Source of the DNA: JBBRHH01 sp038222915
Lineage (GTDB): Bacteria; Planctomycetota; Phycisphaerae; Tepidisphaerales; Tepidisphaeraceae
NCBI GenBank assembly: GCA_038222915.1
Contig: JBBRHH010000344.1
Coordinates: 1 to 6,826, forward strand
Reading direction: 5' to 3'
DNA length: 6,826 bases
Shown here piece by piece: positions 1-5,371 of the stretch. The notes beneath the pieces were generated by a model. The model was not told the origin of the DNA. It made no database searches and was given only the letters and a program-made list of their open reading frames with translations. The translations under genes and the position numbers were made by a program. Within the stretch, counting starts at the first letter, position 1. The number at the start of each line of letters is the position of its first letter.

Positions 1-338
1 AGGCCCAGTTGCAGGAGTCGTTTGCCCGGATCGAGAACGGCGAATTGATCCTGCATGGTTGCCACATCGATCCCTACGCGAACGCAAGCAAATACAATCA
101 TGAACCCCTCCGCGAGCGCAAGCTGTTGGCCCACAGGCGCGAGATCAAAAAGCTCGTCGGTGAAACGCGTGAGCGCGGCGTAACGCTCATTCCCCTGGCG
201 ATTTATTTCGTGAAAGGCCGGGCCAAGCTCGAGCTTGGCGTCGCCAAAGCGAAACACCAGCACGACAAACGCGCCACCATCAAGAAGAAAGAACAGGACC
301 GCGAGCTCCGCCGCGCCACCATGACGCGTCGTGCCTAG
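1..338 (+). CDS. smpB: SsrA-binding protein SmpB, 5'-truncated by the window edge
   Basis: SmpB binds the tRNA-like part of tmRNA (SsrA) and delivers it to stalled ribosomes for trans-translation in the cytosol. Only the C-terminal ~111 residues are here. The reading frame is open from base 3, and the TTG at base 9 is an internal Leu codon, not the start. Visible family marks are FARIENGELILHGCHIDPY near the beginning, then HEPLRERKLL, then GVTLIPLAIYFVKGRAKLEL, and the diagnostic GVAKAKHQHDKRATIKKKE. The basic tail ending RRATMTRRA corresponds to the helix that enters the mRNA channel. Roughly the first 45 to 55 residues of a ~155-160 aa protein lie upstream. The TAG stop lies 10 bp before the ATG of the next gene. 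No tmRNA gene is visible in the window. Identity is very secure from motif recall. Confidence 0.97.
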   Translation, partial: AQLQESFARIENGELILHGCHIDPYANASKYNHEPLRERKLLAHRREIKKLVGETRERGVTLIPLAIYFVKGRAKLELGVAKAKHQHDKRATIKKKEQDRELRRATMTRRA

Positions 339-348
339 TATACAAGCC

Positions 349-1050
349 ATGCCCCTCGCCACCCCCACCATCGTCGCTCATCGCGGCCTGCACGATCAAC
401 ACCCCGAAAACTCGCTCGCCGCCTTCAAGTCCGCCTGGGCATCCGGCTGCATTTGGTGCGAATGTGACATTCACTGCTCGGCCGATGGCGTCGCGATCGT
501 CATTCACGACGATACGCTCGACCGCACCACCAACGGGTGTGGCGATGTCTCGATGACCAGCTCAAAGGCGCTCCAGCGCGTGAAACTATCGCCACCACGT
601 GGCGGCAAGACCGATGAAACCGTTCCCCTCCTCCGCGACGTGTTGGGCGCCATGCCGCCGCAGGCCGGCCTGATCATCGAGATCAAACCCATCATTCCCG
701 AAGACCAGGTTCGGGCAATCCTTCGCCTGCTCTCGGGCCGGCGCACAATGCTTCAATCGTTCCACGCTCAAGTACTCGAAACCTTCCGCCGCTGCGACAA
801 CGACGTCTCGCTCGCCTGGTTGATCGAGCAGCCCGACCAGGTCGCTGAAGCAGCGGCCAGCGACTGGCGTGCGATCCATCTCAAGCACACATTGCTCGAC
901 GCCGCCACACACGCAAAGCTTCAGCAGGCCCGCAAGAAGATCGGCGTCTGGACCGTCGACACCGAGGCCGAGGCCAAGCCGCTCATCGCCCTGGGTCTGG
1001 AAACAATCATCACCGACAACCCGACCCTGCTCAGAGGCCTCGTCAGATAG
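349..1050 (+). CDS. Glycerophosphodiester phosphodiesterase (GDPD/UgpQ-type), cytosolic
   Basis: GDPD enzymes hydrolyse glycerophosphodiesters to glycerol-3-phosphate and an alcohol, in lipid head-group turnover. From the ATG at 349 the protein is 233 aa, with a single TIM-barrel domain and no signal peptide, so it is probably cytosolic. Family residues are all present: HRG (His11-Arg12), PENSLAAF, the metal pair Glu38 and Asp40, His53 in [13 protein letters not shown], Glu111 in LIIEIKP, and the terminal strand [12 protein letters not shown]...TIITDNP. A GTG at 331 is in frame, would add six residues and overlap the smpB stop; I prefer ATG 349 because GDPD proteins usually start a few residues before the HRG strand. 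Neither start has a clear Shine-Dalgarno. It sits 10 bp after smpB, so co-transcription is likely. Oddity: four cysteines (34, 37, 39, 43) surround the metal-binding Glu/Asp. The exact substrate is not predictable. Confidence 0.93.
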   Translation: MPLATPTIVAHRGLHDQHPENSLAAFKSAWASGCIWCECDIHCSADGVAIVIHDDTLDRTTNGCGDVSMTSSKALQRVKLSPPRGGKTDETVPLLRDVLGAMPPQAGLIIEIKPIIPEDQVRAILRLLSGRRTMLQSFHAQVLETFRRCDNDVSLAWLIEQPDQVAEAAASDWRAIHLKHTLLDAATHAKLQQARKKIGVWTVDTEAEAKPLIALGLETIITDNPTLLRGLVR

Positions 1051-1078
1051 CTCCGTTCGCCGCGTTAATCGGTATGAA

Positions 1079-1107
1079 TTGATTGCCGCGCCCCAAGCCC
1101 GTATCGT
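1079..1107 (+). promoter_or_regulatory. Candidate sigma-70-like promoter for glnS
   Basis: In the 64-bp gap before glnS there is TTGATT (1079-1084), exactly 17 bp, then TATCGT (1102-1107). Each hexamer matches the classic consensus at four of six positions. A start site 6-8 bp after the -10 would fall at about 1113-1115, at or beside the ATG, which would make the mRNA leaderless or nearly so. This is a pattern match by eye in a GC-rich region, so it is tentative. Confidence 0.35.
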
Positions 1108-1114
1108 TGGAAGC

Positions 1115-2851
1115 ATGACTACGCCGGGTTCTGAACAGGAAAAAGAAGGCTTGGATTTCATTCGCAGGATCGTCGAAGACGACCTGCGCACAGGCAAATG
1201 GGCCGGCCGCGTCGCCACGCGCTTTCCACCCGAGCCCAACGGTTACCTCCACATCGGCCACGCCAAATCCATCTGCATTAACTACGGCATCGCCGGCGAA
1301 TATTCAGGCGGCTGCAATCTCCGCTACGACGACACCAACCCGGCCAAGGAAGAGGAAGAATACGTCCGCTCCATCGAGGAAGACGTGCGTTGGCTGGGCT
1401 TCACATGGGCCGGCAAATACTGGGCATCCGACTACTTCGACATGATGTACGCCTACGCCGTCGAGCTCATCAAAAAAGGCAAGGCCTACGTGGACGATCT
1501 TACCGGCGACGAAATCCGCAAACACCGCGGCACGCTCACCCGGCCCGGCACCAATAGCCCCTATCGCGACCGCCCCATCGAAGAAAGCATCGATCTCTTC
1601 GACCGCATGCGCAAGGGCGAATTTCCCGACGGCAGCAAAACGCTGCGCGCCAAGATCGACATGGCCTCGCCCAACATCAATCTGCGCGATCCGGTCATGT
1701 ACCGCGTCCTCCACGAAACCCACCACAACACCGGCGACAAGTGGTGCATCTACCCCATGTACGACTGGGCGCACGGCTTCGAGGACAGCACCGAAAGCAT
1801 CACACACTCCATCTGCACGCTCGAATTCGAAAACCATCGGCCGCTCTACGACTGGTTCATCGCGTCAGTCAATGAAGGCCGAACGGATGACGGCAGCGGC
1901 CCATGGGGTAAAAAGATCTGGCATCCGCAGCAGATCGAATTCGCCCGGCTGAACCTCACCTACACCATGCTCTCCAAGCGCAAGCTTTTGCAGTTGGTGC
2001 AGGAAGGCATCGTCAAGAGCTGGGACGATCCGCGCATGCCGACGATCAGCGGTTTCCGCCGCAAGGGTTACACGCCGGAGGCAATCGTCGCCTTCTGCAA
2101 GCATATCGGCGTCAATAAGTTCAACAGCACCGTGGAGATCCAGGTGCTGGAAAATTTCCTGCGCGATGACCTGAACAAGCGCGCCCCGCGCGTGATGGGC
2201 GTGCTGCGTCCATTAAAGGTGATCATCGACAACTATCCGGAGGATCAGGTCGAGGCGCTCGACGCTGTCAACAACCCCGAAGACCCGTCGGCCGGCACGC
2301 GCAAGGTGCCTTTCTCGCGCACCATCTACATCGAGCAGGACGATTTCCGCGAAGTGCCGCCGCCCAAATATTTCCGTCTCACCCCAGGCCAGGAAGTGCG
2401 CCTGCGCTACGCCTATTTCATCAAGTGCACCAGCGTGGAGAAGGACGCGGCCGGCAACGTCACGGCCGTCCACTGCACCTACGACCCGGCCACCCGCGGC
2501 GGCGACTCCCCCGACGGCCGAAAGGTCAAAGGCACGCTCCACTGGGTCTCGGCCGACAACTCCATCGAGGCCGAGGTGCGGCTTTACGATCATCTCTTCG
2601 CCAAGCCCGATTCCGACGATGTGCCGGAAGGTCAGGATTGGAAGGTCAATCTGAATCCGAATTCACTGGAAACCCTGACCAACGCACGTCTCGAGCCAAG
2701 CTTGAGCGATGCGGCAGTCGGCGCGCGCTACCAGTTCGAACGGCATGGATACTTCTGCGTCGACAAAGACTCAGCGCTGGGGAAGTTGGTGTTCAATCGC
2801 ACGGTGTCACTGCGGGATTCCTGGGCCAAAGAGAATAGGCCAAAGAAGTAA
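1115..2851 (+). CDS. glnS: Glutaminyl-tRNA synthetase (class I)
   Basis: GlnRS charges tRNA-Gln with glutamine using ATP in the cytosol, replacing the Glu-tRNA(Gln)/GatCAB transamidation route. The protein is 578 aa, against ~554 in E. coli. It opens with [20 protein letters not shown], where HIGH is at residues 46-49. Next come [17 protein letters not shown], the [19 protein letters not shown] block and the KMSKS-equivalent MLSKRK (285-290). [21 protein letters not shown] follows at about 304, then the beta-barrel anticodon-binding region from ~355 to the end, closing with [13 protein letters not shown]. The open frame runs back to base 869, but that stretch overlaps the phosphodiesterase in another frame and has no family homology. 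ATG 1115 gives the normal N-terminus. No clear Shine-Dalgarno is present. An insertion of about 13 residues relative to E. coli (by memory) lies between Trp247 and His270. Bacterial GlnRS is generally held to derive from eukaryotes by lateral transfer. Confidence 0.98.
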   Translation: MTTPGSEQEKEGLDFIRRIVEDDLRTGKWAGRVATRFPPEPNGYLHIGHAKSICINYGIAGEYSGGCNLRYDDTNPAKEEEEYVRSIEEDVRWLGFTWAGKYWASDYFDMMYAYAVELIKKGKAYVDDLTGDEIRKHRGTLTRPGTNSPYRDRPIEESIDLFDRMRKGEFPDGSKTLRAKIDMASPNINLRDPVMYRVLHETHHNTGDKWCIYPMYDWAHGFEDSTESITHSICTLEFENHRPLYDWFIASVNEGRTDDGSGPWGKKIWHPQQIEFARLNLTYTMLSKRKLLQLVQEGIVKSWDDPRMPTISGFRRKGYTPEAIVAFCKHIGVNKFNSTVEIQVLENFLRDDLNKRAPRVMGVLRPLKVIIDNYPEDQVEALDAVNNPEDPSAGTRKVPFSRTIYIEQDDFREVPPPKYFRLTPGQEVRLRYAYFIKCTSVEKDAAGNVTAVHCTYDPATRGGDSPDGRKVKGTLHWVSADNSIEAEVRLYDHLFAKPDSDDVPEGQDWKVNLNPNSLETLTNARLEPSLSDAAVGARYQFERHGYFCVDKDSALGKLVFNRTVSLRDSWAKENRPKK

Positions 2852-2888
2852 ACGAAATCCCACCAAGGAGATCGGCGGACGAGGACAG

Positions 2889-3500
2889 ATGGCGCGACAG
2901 CCCCGCAAGATCTCTCTTTCGCTGGTCATCGGGTTCGCGGTTTTGATATCGGCCGAAGCTGGGCGCAGCGCGATTGTCTCCGATTCGTTCAGATGGATTT
3001 CCAATACGTCTACAACCAATAACGAGACTGTGCTGACCTGCAAGGACGGCACGTTCTATTTTCGACGTTGGCGTCACAGCTTTCTCGGGCCTACCGCAGC
3101 CGTGACCATGAGTGATTTGCGCGCCGTAGCCCACGATCCTGGCGATTCGACATTTCGATATTGCCACGATATTCCGCTGAGCTACCCTTTCTCGCGGCCG
3201 GCTGAGTCCTTCTGGCTCAGCCGCGGATTTTGCTTCAAGATCGAACACTCAAAATTTTCGCTCACCAACAGTCTCGGTAACGCGACGACCCATCAGGCTG
3301 AACTCTGGATCGTTTCCGCTCCGTGGTGGTTCTTTATCGGTTTGGCCTTTGTCACAACTGCATTTCGGATGCTGAAGCACCGAGTACGAAAAGTTAAATC
3401 GGACAAGAACCCAGGATCGTGTCCAGCTTGCGGCTACGATTTACGATCCACCCCGGGCAAGTGCCCGGAATGCGGAACGATCTCCGTCAACCGCATCTGA
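2889..3500 (+). CDS. Membrane protein with C-terminal zinc ribbon, planctomycete type, function unknown
   Basis: No function is recognised. The 203-aa product has four visible parts. Residues ~8-28 form an N-terminal hydrophobic segment after MARQPRK (signal peptide or anchor). An extracytoplasmic domain of ~110 residues follows, with scattered Trp and Cys. A transmembrane helix spans ~139-160 (LWIVSAPWWFFIGLAFVTTA), with basic residues after it. The C-terminal zinc ribbon carries Cys178, Cys181, Cys192 and Cys195 in CPACGYDLRSTPGKCPECG. The positive-inside rule places the ribbon in the cytoplasm. This Trp-rich helix plus CGYDLR ribbon is, as I recall, frequent in Phycisphaerae-like planctomycetes. 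The ATG at 2889 starts 37 bp after glnS. GAGGA lies only 3 nt upstream and AAGGAG 18 nt upstream, so neither spacing is ideal. Two sampled 60-bp rows run about 50% GC, against 60% in a sampled glnS row. The coding call is good; the role is open. Confidence 0.82.
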   Translation: MARQPRKISLSLVIGFAVLISAEAGRSAIVSDSFRWISNTSTTNNETVLTCKDGTFYFRRWRHSFLGPTAAVTMSDLRAVAHDPGDSTFRYCHDIPLSYPFSRPAESFWLSRGFCFKIEHSKFSLTNSLGNATTHQAELWIVSAPWWFFIGLAFVTTAFRMLKHRVRKVKSDKNPGSCPACGYDLRSTPGKCPECGTISVNRI

Positions 3501-3520
3501 CCAGTCGCGGTATCAACACC

Positions 3521-4390
3521 ATGCCCACCGCAATAAAGCGTCGAATGACGCCGCAACTGATCGCCCTATTAACCTTCCTCGCCACAACCTTTCCCAGCCG
3601 CGCCGACGACGCAAAGCCCACCACCAAACCCGCCCTCCCCCCGGCCGGCCTCATCGTCGACCTCAACGCCGACAAAGGCGTCGAGTTCGATGGCGCCAAG
3701 ATCATCAACTGGAAGAACCAAGCCGACTTCAAGGCCAGGGATTTCAAATTCACCCGGCCTAACGGCAGACCGTCCCTCGTCAAATCCATTGAAGGCTTAA
3801 AGGGCCACAACTCCATCGACTTCGAAAAGCACGAGCTTCTCAACGACGACGAAGACGCCTTCGACCATCTCATCACCGGCAGCGGCTACACCTGGTTTGC
3901 CGTTCTCACCGTGCACCAGCAGGTGACGATGGAGAAGGACGTCAACGCCTTCTTCGGCAACCTGAAAAACGGCGGCAATTATGAAGGCTTCTGGGGCGGC
4001 GTCACCGACGACAACGTCCTCTGGGCCGGCTCGCGCAACGGCATCACTTTTGGTCGCTGGGACAAAAACAACCCGCAGATCCTCGGCCCAAAACTCGAAC
4101 AAAACCGTTTCTACGTTCTCGCAGGCCGGATGGGCGCGGGCACGGAAGAAGTTACCATCGACGTCTACGTGAACGACGCCAAACCCGTCGCGTCTAGCCC
4201 GATCAAGGTGAACCCGAAAGGCAACCCGTCCAAGATGGCGATTGGCCAGGAGCGCGACGCGCAGAACCACCCTGGCCGGGAAAGCTTCAAGGGCGAAATC
4301 GCCCGCATCCTATTCTGGGATCGGCCGATGACGGATGCGGAGATCGGCGCGTCATTGGATGCGCTCAAGCTGGAGTACGGCATCAAATAA
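3521..4390 (+). CDS. Secreted LamG/concanavalin A-like domain protein
   Basis: The 289-aa product has a signal peptide: basic MPTAIKRRM, hydrophobic PQLIALLTFLATTF, and a likely cleavage after SRA (residue 28). A short Thr/Pro linker DDAKPTTKPALPP follows. The rest resembles the concanavalin A-like/LamG fold seen in many planctomycete and verrucomicrobial secreted proteins: GLIVDLNADKGVEFDGAKII.W near the start, SGYTWFAVLTV in the middle, and FKGEIARILFWDRPMTDAEI...LEYGIK at residues 256-289. Such domains bind glycans or proteins; no catalytic motif is visible, so a binding or structural role outside the cytoplasmic membrane is the best guess. ATG 3521 lies 20 bp after the zinc-ribbon gene; ATG 3545 would also preserve the signal peptide. 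No Shine-Dalgarno is evident. Upstream in-frame codons back to 3419 overlap the previous gene and are rejected. Domain assignment is by resemblance only. Confidence 0.85.
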   Translation: MPTAIKRRMTPQLIALLTFLATTFPSRADDAKPTTKPALPPAGLIVDLNADKGVEFDGAKIINWKNQADFKARDFKFTRPNGRPSLVKSIEGLKGHNSIDFEKHELLNDDEDAFDHLITGSGYTWFAVLTVHQQVTMEKDVNAFFGNLKNGGNYEGFWGGVTDDNVLWAGSRNGITFGRWDKNNPQILGPKLEQNRFYVLAGRMGAGTEEVTIDVYVNDAKPVASSPIKVNPKGNPSKMAIGQERDAQNHPGRESFKGEIARILFWDRPMTDAEIGASLDALKLEYGIK

Positions 4391-4400
4391 CGGCCAAAGT

Positions 4401-4757
4401 TCAGGAGTGTGTGATGAGCGGAATGAGCATTCCGTTGATCAACGCGAGAATTACCCCGCACATACCGGTTTCTCGGCTCCCCCTCCGAAACCAACCACCG
4501 ATGCCGCACCCAAATCCAACAAAACTGAGGTATCCCGGCGCGCCCACCATGACATCGTGCAATTCCGAGCGAAACCCGTACGCGCGGGATAGAAAGAACA
4601 TCGATAGAGTGCCGGCGAATCCAATCGTCGAAAAGGCAAGACCGAGCCGGCCAAATGAAACAATTGGGGGTCCCTTCGCCAGCCGGCCGGAATGATATTC
4701 AAGCATCGCCGGGGCGGGCTCAGGCGAATTGATCTGGGATGCGTCCTCTTGAGACAT
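4401..4757 (-). CDS. Small three-helix integral membrane protein, function unknown
   Basis: No function is recognised. The 118-aa product has a polar, proline-rich N-terminus (MSQEDASQINSPEPAPAM) followed by three hydrophobic stretches: about residues 37-57, 74-90 (Gly-rich, GFGCGIGGWF) and 98-116. A basic RRGSR loop separates the second and third, suggesting that loop is cytoplasmic. The shape recalls small DUF4190-like membrane proteins, but the match is too loose to name. Coding is supported by a GGAGGT ribosome-binding site 10 nt upstream of ATG 4757 and by the coherent hydrophobic pattern. It starts 21 bp after the ispF stop, so it is probably in the same transcript. Its stop is 10 bp from that of the opposing LamG gene. 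Codon choice is less G-biased than in ispF, suggesting a less conserved or more recently fixed gene. Confidence 0.75.
   Translation of the reverse strand: MSQEDASQINSPEPAPAMLEYHSGRLAKGPPIVSFGRLGLAFSTIGFAGTLSMFFLSRAYGFRSELHDVMVGAPGYLSFVGFGCGIGGWFRRGSRETGMCGVILALINGMLIPLITHS
4412..4441 (+). terminator. Imperfect hairpin at the convergent gene junction, possible 3'-end element
   Basis: Read as top-strand RNA, bases 4412-4424 pair with 4429-4441 around a GAGC tetraloop. The core CGGAAT/ATTCCG gives six Watson-Crick pairs. Then come a G-U pair (4418/4435), an A-U pair, one G-G mismatch, and four more pairs (UGAU with AUCA). It begins 22 nt after the LamG stop codon and lies inside the last codons of the opposing 118-aa gene. 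No U-tract follows, so it is not a canonical intrinsic terminator; it could pause polymerase or protect a 3' end. In the bottom-strand RNA the G-U becomes a C-A mismatch and the stem is weaker. Confidence 0.35.
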
Positions 4758-4767
4758 ATTGCTCCCA

Positions 4768-4773
4768 CCTCCC
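4768..4773 (-). promoter_or_regulatory. Shine-Dalgarno GGAGGT for the 118-aa gene
   Basis: On the minus strand GGAGGT lies 10 nt before ATG 4757, within the run AAAGGGAGGTGGGAGCAAT. It is the strongest ribosome-binding site in the window and decides the start of the small membrane protein. It lies in the gap directly after the ispF stop. Confidence 0.7.
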
Positions 4774-4778
4774 TTTAT

Positions 4779-5273
4779 TTATCCCTCCGGCGAAATATCC
4801 CCCGCCACCAGCACCACCGCATGCGCCGCAATCGCCTCCCCGCGCCCAATCGCATCGCACCCCTCATTCGTCCCGGCCTTCACATTCACCGGCCCATGAA
4901 ACAACTCCTTCAGCGCCCGCACCATCTCGGCCTTAAACGGCTTGATCCGAGGCCGCTCCGCCATGATCGTCACATCCAGATTCAGCAGCCGAAAACCCTT
5001 GTTCTGCACCTTCGTATAAACCTCCCGCACAAAGACACTGCTCTCGGCGTCCTTCCAGCGCGGATCGGTATTCGGAAACATCTCCCCAATATCCCCCCAC
5101 CCCATCGCCCCCAGCAGCGCATCCACAATCGCGTGAAAAACCACATCCCCATCACTGTGCGCAATCGGCGAAATATCCGTCGCCACCGTCACCCCGCACA
5201 AGACCAGCTTCCCGCCATCCTGCAGCCGGTGAATGTCATAACCATGGCCAATTCGAAACGGTAATGGAGTCAT
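4779..5273 (-). CDS. ispF: 2-C-methyl-D-erythritol 2,4-cyclodiphosphate synthase
   Basis: IspF converts 4-diphosphocytidyl-methylerythritol 2-phosphate to the cyclodiphosphate MEcPP with release of CMP, in the non-mevalonate (MEP) isoprenoid pathway. It works as a cytosolic trimer. The product is 164 aa, close to the usual ~159. Metal ligands are Asp13 and His15 in RIGHGYDIHRL and His47 in SDGDVVFHAIVDALLG. DIGEMFPNTDPRWK, NLDVTIMAERPRIKP and GRGEAIAAHAVVLV follow. ATG 5273 is chosen because GAGGA sits 7 nt upstream and the HGYD motif falls at the normal distance; a TTG at 5297 would add eight non-family residues. The CMP-binding loop reads VKAGTNEG rather than the E. coli VKATTTEK, keeping the second Thr (135) and Glu137. 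ispD is not adjacent here. It precedes the 118-aa gene by 21 bp and follows the NtrC-type gene by 98 bp. Confidence 0.97.
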   Translation of the reverse strand: MTPLPFRIGHGYDIHRLQDGGKLVLCGVTVATDISPIAHSDGDVVFHAIVDALLGAMGWGDIGEMFPNTDPRWKDAESSVFVREVYTKVQNKGFRLLNLDVTIMAERPRIKPFKAEMVRALKELFHGPVNVKAGTNEGCDAIGRGEAIAAHAVVLVAGDISPEG

Positions 5274-5280
5274 GCCAAAT

Positions 5281-5285
5281 TCCTC
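5281..5285 (-). promoter_or_regulatory. Shine-Dalgarno GAGGA for ispF
   Basis: GAGGA on the minus strand is separated from ATG 5273 by 7 nt (ATTTGGC). It supports that start over the upstream in-frame TTG at 5297, which would place this site inside the coding region. Confidence 0.65.
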
Positions 5286-5315
5286 TTCCACCCTCAACTT
5301 TCAAATCTGCAATTC

Positions 5316-5355
5316 TCCGCGTGTCCCTTTGTGTCTCGGCGTTTCCGCGGTGAAC
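5316..5355. repeat. Degenerate 10-bp-period repeat between the regulator gene and ispF
   Basis: Four consecutive decamers can be laid out on the top strand: TCCGCGTGTC, CCTTTGTGTC, TCGGCGTTTC and CGCGGTGAAC. The first two share GTGTC, the third has GTTTC, and the last ends in GGTGAAC. On the bottom strand it reads TTCACCGCGG, then AAACGCCGAG, ACACAAAGGG, ACACGCGGA. From memory this resembles a dispersed intergenic motif of the type 'TTCACCACGGAGACACGGAGACACGGAG' found across planctomycetes and several other phyla. It starts 16 bp beyond the regulator stop codon and is non-coding. A second loose 7-8 bp rhythm (TTGAAAG, TTGAGGG, TGGAAGA) lies between it and the ispF start. Confidence 0.6.
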
Positions 5356-5371
5356 AAACGGTCGCCCCCGC

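Noticed and set aside
965..976. GAGGCCGAGGCC tandem hexamer in the phosphodiesterase gene
   Set aside because: Two copies only, encoding Glu-Ala-Glu-Ala in a normal family segment.
869..1114. Open frame extending glnS upstream by 82 codons
   Set aside because: It overlaps the phosphodiesterase in another frame and the Arg/Ser/Pro-rich translation has no synthetase homology; ATG 1115 gives the normal GlnRS N-terminus.
1304..1837. 177-codon minus-strand open frame inside glnS
   Set aside because: Antisense shadow caused by C-ending codons; the Val/Ala/Gly-rich product has no recognisable motif.
2425..2838. 137-codon open frame on the plus strand inside glnS
   Set aside because: Arg/Gly-rich shadow translation within a clearly conserved gene; no start signal or family motif.
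3200..3222. GGCTGAG/CTCAGCC inverted repeat with a 9-nt loop in the zinc-ribbon gene
   Set aside because: A 7-bp stem in mid-coding sequence with no neighbouring signal; likely chance.
4692..5264. 190-codon plus-strand open frame across the ispF region
   Set aside because: It is antisense to ispF, whose catalytic motifs are complete; the His/Arg/Pro-rich translation is typical of a reverse-strand shadow.
5274..5297. Upstream TTG start for ispF adding eight residues
   Set aside because: The added residues overlap the ribosome-binding site GAGGA and lie outside the family N-terminus.
5340..5360. CGTTT...AAACG stem after the NtrC-type stop as a terminator
   Set aside because: Only five pairs with an 11-nt loop and no U-tract; better explained as part of the decamer repeat.
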